Positions 5,519 to 7,678 of a DNA stretch of 7,678 bases are shown here, piece after piece. Source of the stretch: RBG-16-66-20 sp038040245. GTDB taxonomy: Bacteria; Pseudomonadota; Gammaproteobacteria; Burkholderiales; SG8-39. A program made the position numbers and the translations under genes. The stretch spans positions 1 through 7,678 of the forward strand of contig JBBPIU010000127.1 in assembly GCA_038040245.1 (NCBI GenBank). Reading direction: 5' to 3'. Positions within the stretch are counted from its first letter, which is position 1, and each line of letters opens with the position of its first letter. Under the pieces are notes generated by a model, which was given only the letters and a program-made list of their open reading frames with translations, did not search any database and was not told where the DNA came from.

Positions 5519-5564
5519 CCCGTCCTCCGTTTCTCTTAACGATGTTCAAGCCAGGGCCAAAACA

Positions 5565-6449
5565 ATGACGCAATCCGACACGCGTAAGACCGGCGACCCG
5601 GGACTCCGGGAGTCCGATGCCCATCTGCTCGGCAAGCCCGCCGCGGGCTGGCGGCGGCGCGTTTTCAACGTCGTTTTCGAGTCCGACACCCGCGCCGGCA
5701 AGCTTTTCGACGTCATCCTGATCGCCGCGATCCTGCTGAGCGTCGCCGCAGTGCTGGCCGACAGCGTGGCGAACATAGCGCTCCGGCACGGAGCGCTGCT
5801 GACCGCGCTGGAATGGATATTCACGGTCCTTTTTACGCTGGAATACATCGCCCGGCTGTCGTGCATCGAACACCCGATGCGCTACGTCAGGAGCTTCTAC
5901 GGCATCGTGGACCTAGCCGCGATTCTGCCAACTTACCTGGCCGTGTTCTTTCCGGAGGCGGCGCTGCTGATCGACGTTCGCATCCTGCGGCTCCTGCGCA
6001 TCATGAGGATCTTCAAGCTGACCGCCTATCTGACCGAATATCGCCTGCTCGCGGATGCGATGGCGGCGAGCCGCCGCAAGATCATGGTGTTTCTGTCAGT
6101 CGTGGTGATGGTCGTGCTCATTATCGGTACGCTCATGTACGTGATAGAAGGCCCGGAAAACGGCTTTACCAGCATTCCCTTCGCCGTCTATTGGGCGATC
6201 AGCACGATCTCGACGGTGGGGTATGGCGACATCGTTCCGCGCACCGACTTCGGCCGCGCTCTTGCGTCAATCATGATGCTGATCGGGTGGGGCATACTGG
6301 CCGTGCCGACCGGAATCGTCACCGCCGAGATGACCGCCCAGCGATTTCGAGAACGGCGGTTCCCATATAAGAGATGCCGGGAATGCGGCAGCGAAGGCCA
6401 CGAGGACGACGCCGGGTATTGCAGGATCTGCGGAGCGAAGCTGGTTTAA
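5565..6449 (+). CDS. Voltage-gated-type potassium channel (six-transmembrane ion transporter) with C-terminal zinc ribbon
   Basis: A 294-residue inner-membrane ion channel subunit, expected to assemble as a tetramer. Helices can be placed at about S1 46-66, S2 80-99, S3 110-129, S4 136-155, S5 171-194 and S6 229-257. S4 carries a positive residue every third position (Arg139, 142, 145, 148, Lys151), the voltage-sensor pattern. The pore loop has the potassium filter TVGYGD (217-222). The cytoplasmic tail ends in a CxxC-x11-CxxC pair (Cys271, 274, 286, 289), likely a zinc ribbon, within CRECGSEGHEDDAGYCRICGAKL. I recall similar tails on proteobacterial ion transporters of this family. ATG 5565 gives a normal N-terminus; the frame is open upstream to 5169 through the Fic remnant, which I do not include. 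The gene stands alone, convergent with the ATP synthase operon and flanked by short repeats. Confidence 0.92.
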   Translation: MTQSDTRKTGDPGLRESDAHLLGKPAAGWRRRVFNVVFESDTRAGKLFDVILIAAILLSVAAVLADSVANIALRHGALLTALEWIFTVLFTLEYIARLSCIEHPMRYVRSFYGIVDLAAILPTYLAVFFPEAALLIDVRILRLLRIMRIFKLTAYLTEYRLLADAMAASRRKIMVFLSVVVMVVLIIGTLMYVIEGPENGFTSIPFAVYWAISTISTVGYGDIVPRTDFGRALASIMMLIGWGILAVPTGIVTAEMTAQRFRERRFPYKRCRECGSEGHEDDAGYCRICGAKLV

Positions 6450-6457
6450 AGCCTCAC

Positions 6458-6475
6458 CGCGAAGGACGCGAAGGA
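6458..6475 (+). repeat. Nine-base tandem repeat (CGCGAAGGA, two perfect copies)
   Basis: CGCGAAGGA occurs twice in immediate succession in the 37-bp gap between the convergent channel and atpC stop codons. The unit, in the context ACCGCGAAGGACGCGAAGG, resembles a nonamer repeat I associate with dispersed short repeats in environmental proteobacterial genomes. No intrinsic terminator hairpin with a T-run is evident in this gap for either gene. Confidence 0.6.
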
Positions 6476-6486
6476 ACCGCCCCTTG

Positions 6487-6906
6487 CTACTTCTTGCGCA
6501 GCTTCCTGATCGCCGCGAGCTGGGCGGCGAAGTTCGCGAACTCGGCGCTGGCAGCAGCAAGTCCTATGGCGTCCTTCGCGTTGGCGCGCGCGATCTCGGC
6601 CTGTTTCAATGCTTCGGTCGCCTTTGCTTCGTCGAGGTCGGCGCCGCGGATCGCGGTGTCGGCGAGCACGGTGATCACCTTGGGCTGCACTTCGAGGATG
6701 CCGCCCGCGACGAATATCAGTTCCTCTTCGCCGCCGGGCTTCTGGATGCGCACCGCGCCGGGCTTGATGCGCGTGATCAGCGGCGCATGGCGCGGGTAGA
6801 TGCCGAGCTCGCCCGCCTCGCCGGGCAGCACGACGAACTCCGCCTCGCCCGAGAAGATCGAGGCTTCGGCGCTGACGACGTCGACGTGGATGGTGGCGTT
6901 GGCCAT
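6487..6906 (-). CDS. atpC: ATP synthase F1 epsilon subunit
   Basis: A 139-residue epsilon subunit of the F1F0 ATP synthase central stalk. It couples gamma rotation to catalysis and restrains ATP hydrolysis. The N-terminal beta-sandwich (about 1-87) includes TIHVDVVSAEASIFSG, LPGEAGELGIYPRHAPLI and ELIFVAGGILEVQP. The C-terminal helical hairpin (about 88-139) includes DEAKATEALKQAEIA and ends AAIRKLRKK. Length and wording are normal for betaproteobacteria. ATG 6904-6906 overlaps the atpD stop by one base (TAATG), the usual operon-end coupling. It is the last gene of the atp operon here, convergent with the potassium channel. Two copies of CGCCGGGC inside it (6732-6739, 6819-6826) match the endpoints of the deletion in the broken copy at 5073-5321. 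Confidence 0.97.
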   Translation of the reverse strand: MANATIHVDVVSAEASIFSGEAEFVVLPGEAGELGIYPRHAPLITRIKPGAVRIQKPGGEEELIFVAGGILEVQPKVITVLADTAIRGADLDEAKATEALKQAEIARANAKDAIGLAAASAEFANFAAQLAAIRKLRKK

Positions 6907-7678
6907 TACTGAAGGGTCTTCGCTTTCTCGAACGCTTCTTCGATCGCGCCCACCATGTAGAAGGCCTGCTCAGGCAACGTATCGCACTCGCCGTTGACGA
7001 TCATCTTGAAGCCTTTGATGGTGTCCTTGAGCGAAACGTACTTGCCCGGCGTGCCGGTGAAGTTCTGTGCCACGGTGAACGGCTGCGACAGGAACCTCTG
7101 GATCTTGCGCGCGCGGGACACCGCCAGCTTGTCCTCGGGCGCGAGTTCGTCCATGCCCAGGATCGCGATGATGTCGCGCAGCTCCTTGTAGCGCTGCAGG
7201 GTCGCCTGCACGGAGCGCGTGGTGTTGTAGTGGTCTTCGCCGATGGTATTCGGGTCGACCTGACGCGAGGTCGAGTCGAGCGGGTCCACCGCGGGATAGA
7301 TGCCGAGCGAGGCGATGTCCCGCGACAGCACGACCGTCGCATCGAGGTGGCCGAAGGTGGTGGCGGGCGACGGGTCGGTCAGGTCGTCCGCCGGCACGTA
7401 TACGGCTTGTATCGAGGTAATCGAGCCCACCTTGGTCGAGGTGATGCGCTCCTGCAGGCGGCCCATCTCTTCCGCCAGCGTCGGCTGGTAGCCCACCGCG
7501 GAGGGCATCCGGCCGAGCAGCGCCGACACTTCGGTGCCCGCCAGCGTGAAGCGGTAGATGTTGTCGACGAAGAACAGGATGTCGCGGCCTTCGTCGCGGA
7601 AGCTCTCGGCCATGGTGAGGCCGGTAAGCGCCACGCGCAGGCGGTTGCCGGGAGGTTCGTTCATCTGGCCGAACACCA
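6906..7678 (-). CDS. atpD: ATP synthase F1 beta subunit, C-terminal part, cut by window edge
   Basis: The catalytic beta subunit of F1 binds and hydrolyses or synthesises ATP at the alpha-beta interface. About 256 codons of the usual 460-475 are present. They include GQMNEPPGNR, the Walker B strand with ILFFVDNIYRF, SALLGRMPSAVGYQPTL, the ATPase signature around PAVDPLDSTSR, AILGMDELAPEDK, RARKIQRFLSQPF and the end LPEQAFYMVGAIEEAFEKA. The sequence is highly similar to remembered E. coli AtpD and shows no irregularity. The Walker A region and start lie beyond the right edge. The stop TAA overlaps the epsilon start by one base. Confidence 0.98.
   Translation of the reverse strand, partial: VFGQMNEPPGNRLRVALTGLTMAESFRDEGRDILFFVDNIYRFTLAGTEVSALLGRMPSAVGYQPTLAEEMGRLQERITSTKVGSITSIQAVYVPADDLTDPSPATTFGHLDATVVLSRDIASLGIYPAVDPLDSTSRQVDPNTIGEDHYNTTRSVQATLQRYKELRDIIAILGMDELAPEDKLAVSRARKIQRFLSQPFTVAQNFTGTPGKYVSLKDTIKGFKMIVNGECDTLPEQAFYMVGAIEEAFEKAKTLQ

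Noticed and set aside
5169..5564. N-terminal extension of the potassium channel frame
   Set aside because: It reads antisense through the broken atpC, then the Fic remnant and the repeat tract; the channel family starts near 5565. Kept only as a low-interest finding.
6450..6486. Bidirectional terminator between the channel and atpC
   Set aside because: Only a weak AAGG/CCTT pairing and no T-run; not enough to call.
1..7678. CRISPR array, tRNA, rRNA, or an insertion sequence transposase
   Set aside because: No regularly spaced repeats, no tRNA- or rRNA-like sequence, and no transposase motif or terminal inverted repeats were seen on either strand.

Overview
The window is GC-rich bacterial chromosome. 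The F1-ATPase beta and epsilon subunits, the GlpD-type dehydrogenase and the OmpR-type two-component pair all read like betaproteobacterial proteins. This placement rests on remembered family sequences, not on a search. Both window edges cut genes: glpD at the left and atpD at the right.

Left part (1-3187, minus strand): a response regulator gene, a membrane histidine kinase gene and the first 282 codons of an aerobic glycerol-3-phosphate dehydrogenase (glpD) lie head to tail with gaps of 29 and 27 bp, so they probably form one transcript. The regulator/kinase pair resembles the 'proteobacterial dedicated sortase system' pair (PdsR/PdsS type), but no sortase or sortase substrate is visible here. 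Centre-left (3188-4323, plus strand): a 38-residue hydrophobic small protein with a strong ribosome binding site, a possible second small ORF overlapping it by ATGA, then a 222-residue glutathione S-transferase family protein. The regulator and the transferase both have a -10-like hexamer 6-7 bp before their ATG, which suggests leaderless mRNAs.

The unusual part is 4343-5518. A second, broken copy of atpC lies about 1.5 kb from the intact atpC and in the same orientation. Its body (5073-5321) is about 93% identical to the intact gene over the longest ungapped block. It carries an 87-bp in-frame deletion whose ends match an 8-bp direct repeat in the intact gene. Its last codons (4343-4385) are separated from the body by a complete VapBC-type toxin-antitoxin cassette with its own AT-rich operator region. 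On the other side, the broken atpC abuts a truncated Fic-domain gene that keeps the HPFxNGNGR core motif. That fragment ends at a heptamer repeat tract. This looks like an accretion site for mobile defence/addiction genes built on an atpC duplication.

Right part (5565-7678): a 294-residue six-transmembrane voltage-gated-type potassium channel with a TVGYGD filter and a C-terminal zinc ribbon (plus strand), a 9-bp tandem repeat, then the convergent end of the ATP synthase operon: intact atpC (epsilon), overlapped by one base by atpD (beta), partial. The channel gene sits between the two direct atpC copies, with a short repeat on each side.
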